A stretch of 64,000 nt of DNA, from positions 2,606,001-2,670,000 of the forward strand of contig CP084613.1 of assembly GCA_025917655.1 (NCBI GenBank). The letters run 5' to 3'. Below the pieces are notes generated by a model. It was not told the origin of the DNA and did not search any database. It worked only from the letters and a program-made list of their open reading frames with translations. This document shows positions 34,193 to 45,901 of the stretch, in pieces. A program made the position numbers and the translations under genes. This DNA comes from Chlorella sorokiniana (taxonomy: Eukaryota; Chlorophyta; Trebouxiophyceae; Chlorellales; Chlorellaceae). Position 1 is the first letter of the stretch; the number at the start of each line of letters is the position of its first letter.

Positions 34193-36957
34193 TTACACAG
34201 CCGTTTGCATCTTCAGCTTCTCCAGCGCCTCCTCGATCTTGCGGTCCACCATCTCCGAAGTGATGGTGAAGCCAGCATCACCATTGCCGCCGGCCGCCTT
34301 AGCGCTCTCATGTGGGTAGGCGGAGCCGCCGTGGTGGCTGACATCCAGGCCCTGGGCCTCCACCTCGGGAGACACGGAACAGGCCCACCTTCTTGAGAAT
34401 CATGAAGAAGGGCACCATGATGCCTGTGTGGGTGCGAGAGCAGCAAAGCTTGAGATGAGGATGCTAGTTGCGGAGCCAAGCTATGGGTTGATGGCAGCAG
34501 GCAGCATGGGCAGCATCTGCAGGCGCGGCATGCGCGGCGCTCACCCATGGTCCAGGCAGACACGACGATGATGGCCACGCAGTTGGCGGCCAGCACTGAG
34601 CCATCACCACCCATGATAAAGCCGTAGGCGCGCTGCTGGTCCTCCGTGCCACTCACGAAGCCGTAGACGTCGGTGACCATGCTGGGGGCGGCAAAGGCGG
34701 CGTTGGCGAGCAGGCCCCAGATGCCACAGCCAGCGTGGACAGCAATAGCGTCCAGCGGGTCGTCCACCTTGAGGACGTGCAGGTTGACCTTGGAGGCCAC
34801 AAAGTAGACAAAGCCGCCGATGATGCCGATGATGAAGGCGGCCCAGGGCTGCACAAAGGCGCAAGGGCCGGTGATGGACACCAGGCCGGCCAGGGCGCCG
34901 TTGCCGGCAATGATCAGGTCCCAAACAATCACGCCTGTCGGGCGGGGAGGGGGGACAGTGATCAGGACATCCAGCTCCAGAGCAGCGTGGAACCCCACAG
35001 CACACTCAGTTCCGCACGCCAGCAAAGCCCTTTTTGAGGGCACAGCTGGCATCAGCCTACTCACCCAGGGTGACATACTGGTATGCCATAGCAATGAAGA
35101 GGGTGGAAATTGTGCCAGCTGCAGCGCCAATGGTGGTGTTGATGGCCACGGCAATGGCGACCTTGGAGTAGTTCTCGGCACCAGGGGCAGTGAAAATGGT
35201 GGCGGAGCCAGGGTTGAAGCCTGCAATGCAAGATTGCAGCACAGCATCGATAAGGAAAACTCAACAGCAGCAAGGCATAGACCGCCAACATACTCTTGAG
35301 GCCTCGGGGGACACTCGATGGGCAAGGGCTGGCAGGTGGACACTCACCGTACCAGCCGAACCAGAGAAGGAAGACGCCAAGCAAGGTGAGGGAGGCGTTG
35401 TGGCCGGGCATGTCGACGGGGTTGCCGGCAGCATCGAAGCGGCCAATGCGAGGGCCCAGCACCCAGGCGCCCGCCAGGGAGGCGATGCCACCCACCATGT
35501 GCACAGCAGCATCGCCGGCGAAGTCATAGGCGCCCGAGCCAGCAAAGTAGAGGTAAGACTGCTTGACAGAGGTGTCCACGGTGCGGAAGGGGGACAGCCA
35601 GCCGCAGGAGGACCACATCCAGTGCGCCACCACAGGGTACACAAACATCACGATCATCAGCTCGTACAGCTGCAGAGCACATGTGCACAGGGACATACAC
35701 GTCGACAACCGCACATGTAGACAACCGTGCACGACCTTGGCAGGCAGCTTGCCAAAAGAAGCAGGAGCAGCAACCAGGAGGCAGCACGAGGGTGGGGGCC
35801 CACCCACCATGTAGGCCTCAAAGCGGCAGCGCTCGGCCACGGCGCCAGAGATGATGGTGGCGCCGGTGGCAGCAAAGGTGAACTGGAAGAACCTGCAGCC
35901 AGCGCAAAAGCGGAGGGCGATCATACAATCACAGCTGGTGCAATCTGCAGACAGGCAACCCTGGCAGGTGGAGACGATGCCACTGCTGCTGCAGCTGGCA
36001 GGGCAGAAACTGGCCGCCGGCACAACGCTCACCAGAGCCAGAAGTTCTCGCGGGGAGCTTAGACATGACAAAGAACCGATTGCCGATGAATGCCTGGGAG
36101 GCAGACAGGCCAGGGATAGCAGGCCCAGCCTCGCAGGCCGCGAGCTCAGCACCCTCCAGGCCGTTGCACTGCTCATACGCCACGGGGTCGCCAAAGGCAA
36201 AGGCGAAGCCTGTGAGGTACCACGCGCAGCAGCCGAAGCAGGCGTCCAGAATGTTGAGCAGGATGATGTTCTTGGCATTTTTGGCGCGCACGGAGCCGGC
36301 GCAGAGCATGGCGAAGCCAGCTTGCATGAAGAAGACAAGGTAGCCCGAGAAGACAGTGAAGTAGTTGTTGACTGCGGGGGAAGGACAGGGGGCCATGCAG
36401 CAGGTGAAAACCAGGCTGGGAATGTGCACATAGCTGGACCAGCCGGAACTGAAGTATGACCGGTCGCGAACCCGCGGCAGCCGACTGCGCAGCAGTAATG
36501 CCATGCAGCTGGCCAGTAGAAGCAAACACAGCAGCCCGCTCACTGTCGGCGCTGATAGTCGGGCTGACAACACTATCAATCTGCGCCTGGCTGATTTCCT
36601 GCAGAGGGCGCAGCGTGAAGGAGCGACAGTGAGTGCCAATACCCCAACGGCACTCGCACAGGGCCTGCAGGATTTCCCTTGCAGCCACCAGCTGCAGCCA
36701 TGGGTGCCCCCTGGGCCCAGCCCACGAGGCCAGGCGCGTGGGTGCACGCGATGCGACCCCTCGGACAGGACTCCCGCGAAAGGGGCATATCTTCCTTGGC
36801 CCACGACTGTCACAGCGCGATGTGCCCATGCACGGTGCGGCCAGCCCAGGTTTTTAAGGCTGAAAGTGGCGCTGCATGCTAGGGCTTGCCGACCCAGTCG
36901 CTGGGGGGCCCAAAGAGCTGCTACAACTCACCGCTACAGTGGCGTTGATCACCTCCA
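34193..36957 (-). CDS. AMT1: Ammonium transporter, AMT1 type
   Basis: High-affinity ammonium uptake channel/transporter of the Amt/Rh family in the plasma membrane. The start exon is MEVINATVA (36957). After an Asp/Ser-rich N-terminal exon come the helices: [19 protein letters not shown] then [79 protein letters not shown] with the family's Asp-Phe-Ala-Gly and the first pore His, [48 protein letters not shown] with the second pore His, and [16 protein letters not shown]. The cytosolic tail [13 protein letters not shown] corresponds to the conserved AMT1 regulatory tail, followed by a short helix ([20 protein letters not shown]). A frame change near 34367, at a run of three bases, breaks the last exon and is probably a sequencing error. 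Confidence 0.95.
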
Positions 36958-37802
36958 TGGTGATTGCGCCCGCCATGTTGCTTAGAACAAGGCCGCCGCC
37001 AAACTTGATTCACTCCAAGACAGGCACGTGCGGTGAATGTCGACGGCACTGGTCCGGCAGGCCAAAAGACGATGGACAGTTGAAATCAAGTGCGGAACCG
37101 CTGCTTTATGTGGACACGCCCCTGGGTCATTGGCCCCATCAGCGCACGTGGGGACCACCTGCCAGCCGGGCGACCATCAGCCCGCGATCTCGAGGATCAT
37201 TCATGGAGTGGACAAGCACCGCACTCGGCGCTTCAAAAGTTTTGAAATGGCGTGCCAACAGAGCCCACCCTCGGAAAAGGCCTGAACCCTTTGGCAAGCC
37301 CGGCGCTGGCCTTCAGACTCGTTTTGGTTGTGGCTTGGAATGCGTGGAGCAGCCTATGGCTTGCGTGGGAAGCTCGAGCGGGACCAAGTCACGCGGCTGA
37401 GGGGTGCTCCTGGCCCCCTTGTCGCCGCGTGCCCCCAACTGGACCCCATTATCTAAAGATGTTAATCACGAAGCGCCCAGGCCTTCTTGCATCCTTCTAT
37501 GTTATTTGGTGGCATGCAGCCACCGGGTCGTGTGTGTTACACTTTGCAGCAGCGCTCTGGCTTTGGCAATTAACAGCCGCTCGTGCGCTGGCTGCTGGGC
37601 TCTCGTTCTGCTGGGCACGCTGGGCCAACTGGATGCCCGCAGCAGAGGCCAGCAATTGCTTCACTTGCCCATGGTTGGATTTGCTGATGCTCTGCTGTTT
37701 CATAGTTCAGTGTCCCTCTGGCTGGCAAATGCACCACATGACTTCACAGATACTGGTGCTCAAATGCACCACATGGGGTCAGTTAAAAAACCGAGCGGCA
37801 CC
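36958..37802. other. AMT1 upstream region and HA-gene 3' region
   Basis: Contains the AMT1 promoter. A + strand open frame of 194 codons (37252-37836), rich in Trp, Ala and Leu, runs through it and into the last exon of the opposite gene; it matches nothing I know and is not called. A 15-base word CAAATGCACCACATG occurs twice, about 30 bases apart (near 37725 and 37757). Confidence 0.4.
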
Positions 37803-39843
37803 TCAACCGCCAGCCACGCGACTGCCCATCGGCTGATTGACAGGCATCAAGGGAGCGAGCAGCCCTCTGGCATGCAGCTCCTCTGCCAAGCGCCCGCGCA
37901 GCTGGCGGCCAGCAAGGCCTCGGTACCACTTCACCACAGTTGCTGCTTCTGTAGCCGTCAGGCTGTTGTCATGGGAGCCTCCAACTGCCACAGAGGCTTT
38001 GCAACTGTCTCCGCTGCCATCTCCTTGTGATAAGGTCCTTTCATTTGCTTCGCTGCTGCGGCTCGCAATATAGACGTCGCTGCCAGAATTTGCACTTACT
38101 CCCTTGCCAAGCTGGCTCACTGCTTGGCACACTACCTTTGAAGCAATGGCGGCAGATCCGCTGGCTGGAACCACTGCCAGCAGCATGTACGTGCTAGGCA
38201 AGCCCAAGGAGTCGATCAGCGCATCCAGCTGTGCCAGCCGCTGCGACCAGCGCTGGCGCATGTTCGGCGCGGGCAAAGACAGGCCGAGCGCTTCCAATTT
38301 GGCAACCCTGCGTGCAGAGTGCAGATCAGGAGGCGCTATTAGCTATGCAGCAAGCGTGAGGTTTTGGAAAGCTTCAAACCAATTAAGCTGGTTTGATCTC
38401 ATGCCTACCAACCGCTATCTGTTTCTCCCCACCTGTCTGGCGCCAGCCTGCCCCGCCGCCACTGCCACAGCTGCGCATCCACCCAAGCCGCCAACCTGCT
38501 GTCACTATGACGCGACAAGGGCAACATTGCATCCCCTCGCTGGCGACGCAGCTTGCAGAGCTGCAAATAACGGCTGTCCCAGCGACTGTCCATGGGGTCG
38601 AACTTAAACCTGTGGCAACAGGGTGTTGGTGCAAGGGCACCGCTGGGTGCAGGTGCAGCAGCAGGAAGCTGCGCCAAACATAGACACTGCAGACTCCAGA
38701 GCTGAAACAGCTCTCAGCAAAAGCAGGACTCAATCCCACCCGCAGGCAAGCAGTTTGTCATGCTGCGCAGCAGTCAGGGGCGCGCCACACACGCCACGCC
38801 ACCGTGCCCGCTGCGTCATAACCCAAGCAGCCAATTGGGGGTTGGGCGGCCACTGGAACGGCACGTCAACATGGCCGTGCTCCTGCAAAGGTGACCATCG
38901 GTGAAGGCAGAGCTTGCGCTTCACAGGTTAACCAGGGTTCAGCCTGAGTCCCCCCACAGAGCGTGCACTCGCGAACCCCAACCAGCCACCCCAGCTCCCA
39001 CCCCCAACCCATCGACCCCTTTCACGTCAGTTTCCTTACCTCTTTGAAGCGCAGCAGCTCTGCAAAGCGCGTCTCCCACGAGGCCCGGCGCAAACGGAAC
39101 GGCATGCCCAGCCCCTCCAGGCGCCGCCGTCGCTCATCTGGGAGCGTGCCCTCCCGCCACTGGCGCACTTGCTCTTGCAACCAGCGTTGTAGCCCTGGGT
39201 AGCGTTGCTGCACCCACGCCGCATGGGGAATGCAGCAGTGCCCGTGCTCAGAGTGGAACGCCGCCAGCTGCAAGAAGCGTGCACTCCACGCCTCCTGGAA
39301 CGCATCGGCGCTGACACCCAGGGTGGCCAGGCGCCGCTGACGGTCAGGTTCCAAGCACCCCGCCTTCCAGACGTGCCTTTGGTGTGCCAGCCAGGCTCCC
39401 AGCCCTGCGCATGTCCCATTGCAGTTGGCTCCCATTGCAGTTGGGAGCGTCATCTGAGGGCAATGCATCCACCCACATCCCACCAAAAAGACCTCGCGTT
39501 GCAAGCGGGCACCACCTGTGGGCTCCTTTACAGGCACCCGGGCATGGCCATGCCGTTCGTGAAACGCCTCCAGTTGTCTGAAACGTTCTTCAAAGGTCAG
39601 CCGCTGGCGCGTAGATCCAGCGCAGGTGTCGCTCACTCCTTCGAGTCTCTGTGGACGAGCGGTGGGCGGGCGGGCGACCGCTTGACGCTCACGGCCGGGT
39701 ACAGCTTTCGAGGCTACCTCTATTGCCGCTGTTGGCGCTTTTCTCGCTGCTGCAGCACAGGGCGAGCCGGCCGGAGCCAGCCAGCCAGTCGGCGGCAGAT
39801 GGTCACGGCGCACAGCAAGCCACGGCCGTCCGAGGGATCCCAT
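37803..39843 (-). CDS. Helicase-associated (HA) domain repeat protein
   Basis: Start at 39843 (MGSLGRPWLAVRRDHLPP), then a basic, Ala/Pro/Arg-rich N-terminus. Repeats of the HA fold (Trp, a Phe/Leu-x-x-Leu-x-x-F/H pattern, GH-x-x-x-VP/IP, then a W-x-x-x-Q-x-x-x-x-x-x-G-x-L-x-x-x-R-x-x-x-L segment) are visible: FEERFRQLEAFHERHGHARV; LGAWLAHQRHVWKAGCLEPD then RQRRLATLGV; WSARFLQLAAFHSEHGHCCI, then LQRWLQEQVRQWREGTLPDE and RRRRLEGLGM; WETRFAELLRF; and WDSRYLQLCKLRRQRGDAML with LAAWVDAQLWQWRRGRL. The last exon carries LEALGLSLPAPNMRQRWSQR and ends SRVAGG at 37803. HA domains are presumed nucleic-acid binding; no helicase motifs are present here. Exact splice sites between 38300 and 39030 are not fixed. 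Confidence 0.75.
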
Positions 39844-40222
39844 TACCCTGGCGCTACACCCTTCATGCCTTGGGTTTCAGCCTCCTGGTCGATCCAGCAG
39901 GCTTGCCAGCAGGGCCTGACTGGGCGTGGTTGTACAACATGTTGCTCTGCTGAGCTTTCCCTCTTCCCTGCTGCCTTCTAGTCCCATCTGAATCTTGTGC
40001 ACGAAAAGCAACGAAACAATGATGTTTATGCAAGGGTACTAGCTGGCACAAGCTCAGTGAGCGCCCCTGGAAAGCGCACGTAGCAGGCATGGCAGCTGGG
40101 CTTCAGCAGTTGAACAAGTGACTGATGGCGAAGACAAATACGCAAGCTCTGTTGGGTGGAAACATCCATGCCGAGGCTACATCAGAGAGCATGATAATCT
40201 GAGCCCAAGAGCGTCTGCACTT
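39844..40222. other. HA-gene upstream region and PEX3 3' UTR
   Basis: Two minus-strand genes flank this 379-base gap. No recognised coding content. Confidence 0.5.
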
Positions 40223-42032
40223 TTACTGAGACTGCCCTCCTGAACCTGCGCAGTAGCAGCAGCCGTACACCCGAGCGGACAGGGTGCGAACGGGTTCTAG
40301 CCGCGCCAAGGCTGGGCGTACCGAGGGCGCCAGCAGGTCTGCGCCCAGCGCCGACACCAAGGGCACCACCTTTGCCAGCGGCAGCGCCTGCTCGCCCTGA
40401 GCGGCGGCCAACCGTGCGGACGCGGTGTTCAGCGCCTCTGCAGCGCACGCCTGCAGGGGCTCCAGCACTCTGGTCAACTGACGAGCTTGAGAGGGCAAGA
40501 TGGGCCTGCCACCAGCGCCAGTGCCCCCGCTCACCTTCCCGCCCACTCCGCCCCCAACCGCGCGGGCCGTGCTGCCGCCCCTTACCAAGCCCACCTGCAG
40601 CGCCACGGCAAACTCGGCCCCACTGGCCACCGCCTCAGCCTCTGCCGCCAGCTGCTCCACTACCGGACCATCCACCAATAGCGCCTCGGCGCCCAGCAGC
40701 ACAGCGCGATCATCGGGGCCAGAAGGAGCCAGGGACTCACGCAGCGACGCAGGCTCCGGCAGCAGGACTGCCGCCCAGCCGCGCGTCCCAAACGCTGCGG
40801 GCGCTTGCTGTGCAAAGGCGGCGTTGACGCGGGCCAACAGCCCCTGCACTTGCTCTGGTGCCAGCGCCTCGCCCAGCGGCACCTCCGCCAGCACAGCAGT
40901 CGCGGCCAGCCGCAGCACGCCCAGCAGGCGTGTCGCACCCTGCTGCGCGAGGAACTCGGCGTACGAGAGGAAGCGCTCTTGTGAGGGGGCTGACAGCCTG
41001 GGCACGTCGCCGGGCCGCTGCGTGCCACTGCAGAAGGGCCCCAGGCACAAGCAGCAAGCAGGCGGTCTGGGCATGGATGCTCAGGCGGCGGCTTGCGGCG
41101 CGAGCACCAGGAGAGCATGCTGCCCTGTGTCGGGCCAAGCGCGTGGGTCACTGGCAAGCCCCTCCTGCAGCCCCACCTGCCCTGCACTGCGCACTCCAGG
41201 TATAAATGCCTGCCCAAGATGCTGAGCTGCGCCCGCACAAACAAGTCCAGCAGGGGCAGCAGCCAGACGGCGCCCAGCGCACGGCTGAAGGCCGCCACCG
41301 TCAGCTCCGCCCATGCAGCCAGCTTGTCGCCCTGGTCCAGCTGCACAGTGCCCTGCTTGGCGCCCCTGCGGCCAGCATGCAGCAGAAAGCAGCACTCCTT
41401 GCAACAACCATTGTGCACCCTGGCTGCAACACGTGCAAAGCGTTCGCCGTGCCAACGTTCCCCCAGGCCCACAGCCACACCTCAGTCGCTGCAGGGCGTC
41501 TCCACATCTGCCGCCTGAAGCAACGCCCGCGACAGGGCAGGCAGCAGCGACGGCAGCGTCGTGCTGTCGGCAATCTCCTGTATGCTGTCAAAGTGGTGCT
41601 GCAGGTGCGCTTCTGCGTCCTGCAGGCGCCGAGGGCCAGCCATCAGCAAAGCCTGTGTTGTGATCCATGCGCAGCTCACAGCAGAAGCAGCAATGTGACG
41701 AGACAAGTTAAAGATTCCTGACTGACATGCACCACGCCAGGCACCCACCAGTTCAGTGGCTGCATCAGGGCGCGCGGGTCTAGCAGCACGCTTTGTGCAG
41801 CGCCGCTGGCAGACGCACTGAGCTCCTCATCAACAGGTGAAATGTCTTCGGCATACAACTGTTTATAGAGTGCATATGCTGCCGCACCCACTGCACCCAT
41901 GGCTGCCAAACTCAGGATGCGCTGCCTATTCCTGCAGCAAAGGACGTCGGTGGCATGAAAGCTGCGCAGCAGCGGCCTTCTGCCCGCAAGCTCGCCACCG
42001 CGCTGCACGCACCTGCGCCAGCTGTCCATCAT
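40223..42032 (-). CDS. PEX3: Peroxisomal biogenesis factor 3 (peroxin 3)
   Basis: Peroxisomal membrane receptor that docks PEX19 for insertion of membrane proteins. Start at 42032: MMDSWRR is spliced to NRQRILSLAAMGAVGAAAYA then LYKQLY, the short N-tail and single N-terminal membrane anchor of the family. The cytosolic domain continues with DSIQEIADSTTLPSLLPALS and RALLQAADVE, then the best match: DKLAAWAELTVAAFSRALGA, VWLLPLLDLFVRAQLSILGR and HLYLE. Further: RFLSYAEFLAQQGATRLLGV and a long Ala/Leu-rich C-terminal part ending CYCAGSGGQSQ at 40223-40225. Length near 450 residues, reasonable for PEX3. The C-terminal half is divergent; identification rests on the N-terminal half. Confidence 0.87.
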
Positions 42033-42820
42033 CTCTTGTGCTTGACGAACACCGCTTCACGAAAAGGCGCGTTTTAAAGCTAGGCTCGTCTGCCGGCAAT
42101 GTTTCGGGACAGATTACCTAGAAACAATAAACATAATATACTAAATCGACACTTGATGTGCGAACCCCGAAGGCACGAGAGGGGCGGAAGACCAGCCACC
42201 TGCCATGTCGCCGGCCGCATGCTGTCGGGAGGGGTGTGCCCTGCGCAATCCTAGTAGGAGTACCTGGCAGTAGGGTCGCACCAACAACGTCCTTGTGATT
42301 CATTTGGTCATAGCACTGCTGCCGATCTCATTCAAGCTACACTGCTCATCAGCCCGCTTGCTGCTGATGCCCGTTGTCTGCAAGTTGGATGCAGCAAAGG
42401 GCATACTCAAAGTGCATGGCTCTTGACCACTAACAGGGCATATTTTCAATAATTTTGCGAGGGAATGGCAAGGAAGGGCACGTGCTGGCATCGCAGGAGC
42501 GCAGGGGAGACCGGGCTTGGAACAGGGCGCAACCCATCAGTTTTGCACCCCACTGAAGCTTGCCACAGCGCTCAATCTTTTTCTCCCAGATGCTTGTTCA
42601 CAAAGTCTGGCGCAGTTGCAAGCCACTCGATGTTGTTCTCAAGAAGGTCCAAGCCTAGCTATGTTGCTGGCAAGACAACCCTGAAAACCTTCCTAGCAAT
42701 GCACCAGCCAACCGCACCTGCCGCACCCACATCAGCGCTGGGCAGGCGCGCAATTTACATCGCCGCTTCAGTCAAGCGCCGTTGTAATTATGTTTCATTT
42801 CTTGTGGGAACGCTTGATAT
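42033..42820. other. Divergent region between PEX3 (-) and the DUF6687-like gene (+)
   Basis: Contains both promoters. A + strand frame near 42594-42780 (from MLFSRRSKPSYVAGKTTLKT) is Arg/Ser/Ala-rich like a chloroplast transit peptide and could be an upstream exon of the next gene, but I found no clear donor and acceptor to join it. Confidence 0.4.
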
Positions 42821-44703
42821 ATGGTCAACAGGAGTGGCGACAAGTTCCTGAGCTTTCTGCACCTTGGCAATCTTGACGACACCTTCCTCTGGATTGGTCT
42901 TGCCTCCCTGGTTGCGATAGGGGTGGTCAAGCTGTTGGTGATGAAGCTCAACATGGATCCCATGTCGGTGTCAGGGGGCGCCGTCAGTCGCTGCGCACTC
43001 GCCGCACCTTTGTGGCAGCCAGTAGAGCGTCTAAGGCTGCTTTTGTACCCTGGGAGGTTGCCAAGAACTCCGATGAAGGTGTACTGGTGGTCGACTGCAC
43101 GCACTCCAGCCTGCCCACCATAACACACCACAAGGGCCAGCGCAATCCGCCGGGTGGCCGTTCCGACACTTCCACGGGCCTGGTCCTGGACGCCTTGGAA
43201 ACCGGCGCGAAGGCTGCAGCTCCGTGGATGTCACTGCCTGCAATCAGCGTGAATCATTTCGACGCGGATGCTGTGCTGAGCATGTGGTCGTACATGCACC
43301 CTCAAGCGGCGCTGCAGCACAGCGCCGTGCTGCGCCACGCTGCCCGCATTGGCGATCTGCGTGAGGTAGGCCTGGGCGCCAGTGCGGAGGCGGCGGCGGC
43401 GCGGCAATGGGACGGGGTGGAGAGCGAGGAGCAGTTGCACCATGCGCTGCAACTTAGCTGCTGGCTCAACAGCGTGGAGCGCAGCCGCTTCTCGCCGCCC
43501 TACATTGACAAGGATGCGGATGGAAAGCACCGGTGGTTCTTGGAGCGCCTCGCTGCAGCGCTCACACCTAGAGGTATCGCCGCTGCGAGAGGTGAGTCGG
43601 TGGTGACTGGCTGCATGCGAAGCACCCGCAGCGACACCTGGCAACCTTGCGCGACCTGGTGGTGCTAGGCTTGGTGGCGCTGTAGTCAAGGGCAGCATTT
43701 TGTGAGTTGTAGATGATTTTACAGCCAGCAAACTTCACTTCTTGCATCTGCAGGACTGGCAAGAGGAATACAATGTCGTGATGGAGGGTTGGCAGCTGGT
43801 AGAGTGCGGGCGGCCTGCCACTGTGCAGCGGCACGATGAGCTGGGGCTGGTTGTGGTCCGGCCGCCGCGCGCGCCCTGCACTATTACTGCCTTTTCAGCT
43901 TTGCCATTGGCGCAGACGTGGTGGTCACCTGCATGCCAGGCAACCGCTACGAGGTTGAGAGCAGGTGAGCGGGGATGAAGGGGTTACTCGGTGGGCACCC
44001 AACACCAAGGATCCTATACGAAGGCTACCTGCCTGCTCATTCACATGCATTGCAGATATACACAGTTTGTAACTGTTCACAGCCGCCCTGTGCATGCCCG
44101 GCTGGACATGCAGCGGTTGGCAAGCGTTCTCAACAGGTTTGCACCAGGCATACACATGGCTGTACCCATGCTTTTATCACTAGCCCCATGAAGATGTCCT
44201 GCCTAATCGGGCGCACGCGCCGCTCCTCACCCCTCAACTGCTACTAGCTCTTGCTTGCAGGATAGACACCTTGCGTGAGCCTGGAGTTGAGTGGGTTGCC
44301 AACAGTATTGTTGACACGGGGCCTCTCCTCAGGTTTGCACCTTTCCTGCAGGATGTCGATGGTTGCACGCTGCACACAGTGAATATGTCCCTTTCCAGCA
44401 GTGGCAGTATGGGATAGCCCATATTTTGCCTGCTCACATGCTTATGCAGGCTTGATCATGGCGGCCAGAAGCTGTCCAAGGCAGAGCGATACGGGCACCC
44501 CACCGCGCGTCCGCATTTCCGCTCTGGCCTGTCGCCGGCGACCTTGGAAGCGGTGGTTTGCAGCTATCATCGGCATGGCTTATTTGGAGCACAGCCCAAG
44601 CAGGGAGGATGGAGCTGGGAAGAGTTGCAGGAGTTTAACCTGAGCATCGATTGGGGAAACTGGGAGTGTGAAGTTTTGCCAGGAGTGCTGGCTGCATCGT
44701 AAG
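42821..44703 (+). CDS. DUF6687-like conserved protein with N-terminal membrane segment
   Basis: Function unknown. The core matches a plant/algal family I recall as DUF6687: GVLVVDCTHSSLPTITHHKG, DTSTGLVLDALETGA, AISVNHFDADAVLSMWSYMH, VLRHAARIGDLREVGLGASA, LQLSCWLNSVERSRFSPPYI, then DWQEEYNVVMEGWQLVECG, LHYYCLFSFAIGADVVVTCM, GNRYEVESR, YTQFVTVHSRPVHARLDMQR and LDHGGQKLSKAERYGHPTAR. NHFDADAVLS recalls metal-binding His/Asp motifs of hydrolases, which is only a resemblance. The chosen start (42821) gives a hydrophobic stretch FLWIGLASLVAIGVVKLLVM. The frame changes near 42977 (five G) and 43860, so the N-terminal join is uncertain. TAA 44701-44703. Confidence 0.7.
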
Positions 44704-44911
44704 CAAAGCATTGTATGCGCAAAGTGGCCTGATAAACATGCAAATCGAGTCAGAGCAAGTATGGGAGCAGAACAGTGGAGAGCGGGTGACAGCAAGGAAT
44801 GACGCATGCCACAAACGGTCAATAACAAAAAGAGGGCTGATCAGGAAACTGCTAATGCCACACATCTGCTGCTGGCCAGGGACACAATGATGGCACGTGG
44901 CAAAACACTGG

Positions 44912-45632
44912 CTAACGGAAGTAGCTGCGTGCTAGCTGGCGCACTTTCTGGTGGAACAGTGGCGTTGTAATTTTGCTTGTGGGTGTATGGAACGGGTTGA
45001 GCATGACCTGCACAGCAGAAAAGCAAATGCAACAGGTGGGAAAGGCAGGGTGGCACTTAAGCACTGCCATTAACCAGGACGCGCTGAGCTGTCCAGCCTG
45101 CAGACCCGCTCTTTGTTCCCAGGTTTTCACCCGCAAGTACAGCTCGTATACATCTCGGAAGAAGCTCTTGACAAGATCGTCGCTGCGGCCCTCGTGCAAC
45201 AGCAAGAACTTGATGCGAGTGGCGGTGGTGAAGGCTGACACCTGCAGGCTGTTGAAGCGGTCCACTACCCCCAGATGCATGGAGTTCGAGTGCCACTCTG
45301 CCTCCTCCACTGCGTCCAGTGCTGCGTGGAGAACGAAGTGGTACAGGTATTGTGGCCGCTCCTGCAGGCAGTGCAAGTGGGCGGACAAAGCTGAGCCTTC
45401 TGTGTTGTTGTGTACGCCTGCAACCTACAGATCCGGCAAGGGAGTGGATTGGACCTTTGTTGAAATTTACAGTGGGGAATTGGCTGCCGGTTTCAAGGCA
45501 GCCATGCATTTTATTCCGTCCCTGGCGCACCTCCCTTGAGCCCGCCTCCGTCGTCTTGGCGGACAGGTCGGCCTCATACAGCGGCACATCTTCAGCTCCC
45601 ACAATAACCATTTGGAGCGGGGAGGCCGCCAT
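44912..45632 (-). CDS. TRAPPC2: Trafficking protein particle complex subunit 2 (TRAPPC2 / sedlin)
   Basis: Small longin-fold subunit of TRAPP tethering complexes in ER-Golgi transport. Start at 45632: MAASPLQMVIVGAEDVPLYE then ADLSAKT, the first longin strands. The second exon has YLYHFVLHAALDAVEEAEWH and MHLGVVDRFNSLQVSAFTTA, then RIKFLLLHEGRSDDLVKSFF and DVYELYLR. The last exon is VMLNPFHTPTSKITTPLFHQ then KVRQLARSYFR, TAG 44912-44914. All hallmark positions (DRFN, LLHE, NPF) are present, and the length is about 140 residues, as usual. Confidence 0.95.
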
Positions 45633-45901
45633 CTGTTGGGCCTGGGCGTGGATGGCTCTTAAGTCCTGCAGTGAATCGACTGTTCACTCCATGCAGAGGT
45701 TAAAGCACGGGTCTTGGCAACACAAACAGGTGAAAAGACCAGGAAAAGTGTGCGCGGGAACGACAAAGCAAGGCAAAAGGTGCAGTACAACCAAGTACGT
45801 GACAGGCGACAATCAAGGCGAAGGCGAGGGATCGCCTGACCTCGCCTTGATTGCAGAGAACCTGTGAAGGCAGTCAGGATGTGGCGAGGCCGGGCGCCAG
45901 C
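45633..45901. promoter_or_regulatory. Bidirectional promoter between TRAPPC2 and the TM9 gene
   Basis: 269 bases between the two divergent start codons of two secretory-pathway genes. The span must serve both promoters; no specific element recognised. Confidence 0.5.

Noticed and set aside
37252-37836. A 194-codon open frame on the + strand rich in Trp, Ala and Leu
   Set aside because: No similarity recognised, no splice context, and it overlaps the last exon of the HA gene on the other strand. Long chance frames are common at this GC content.
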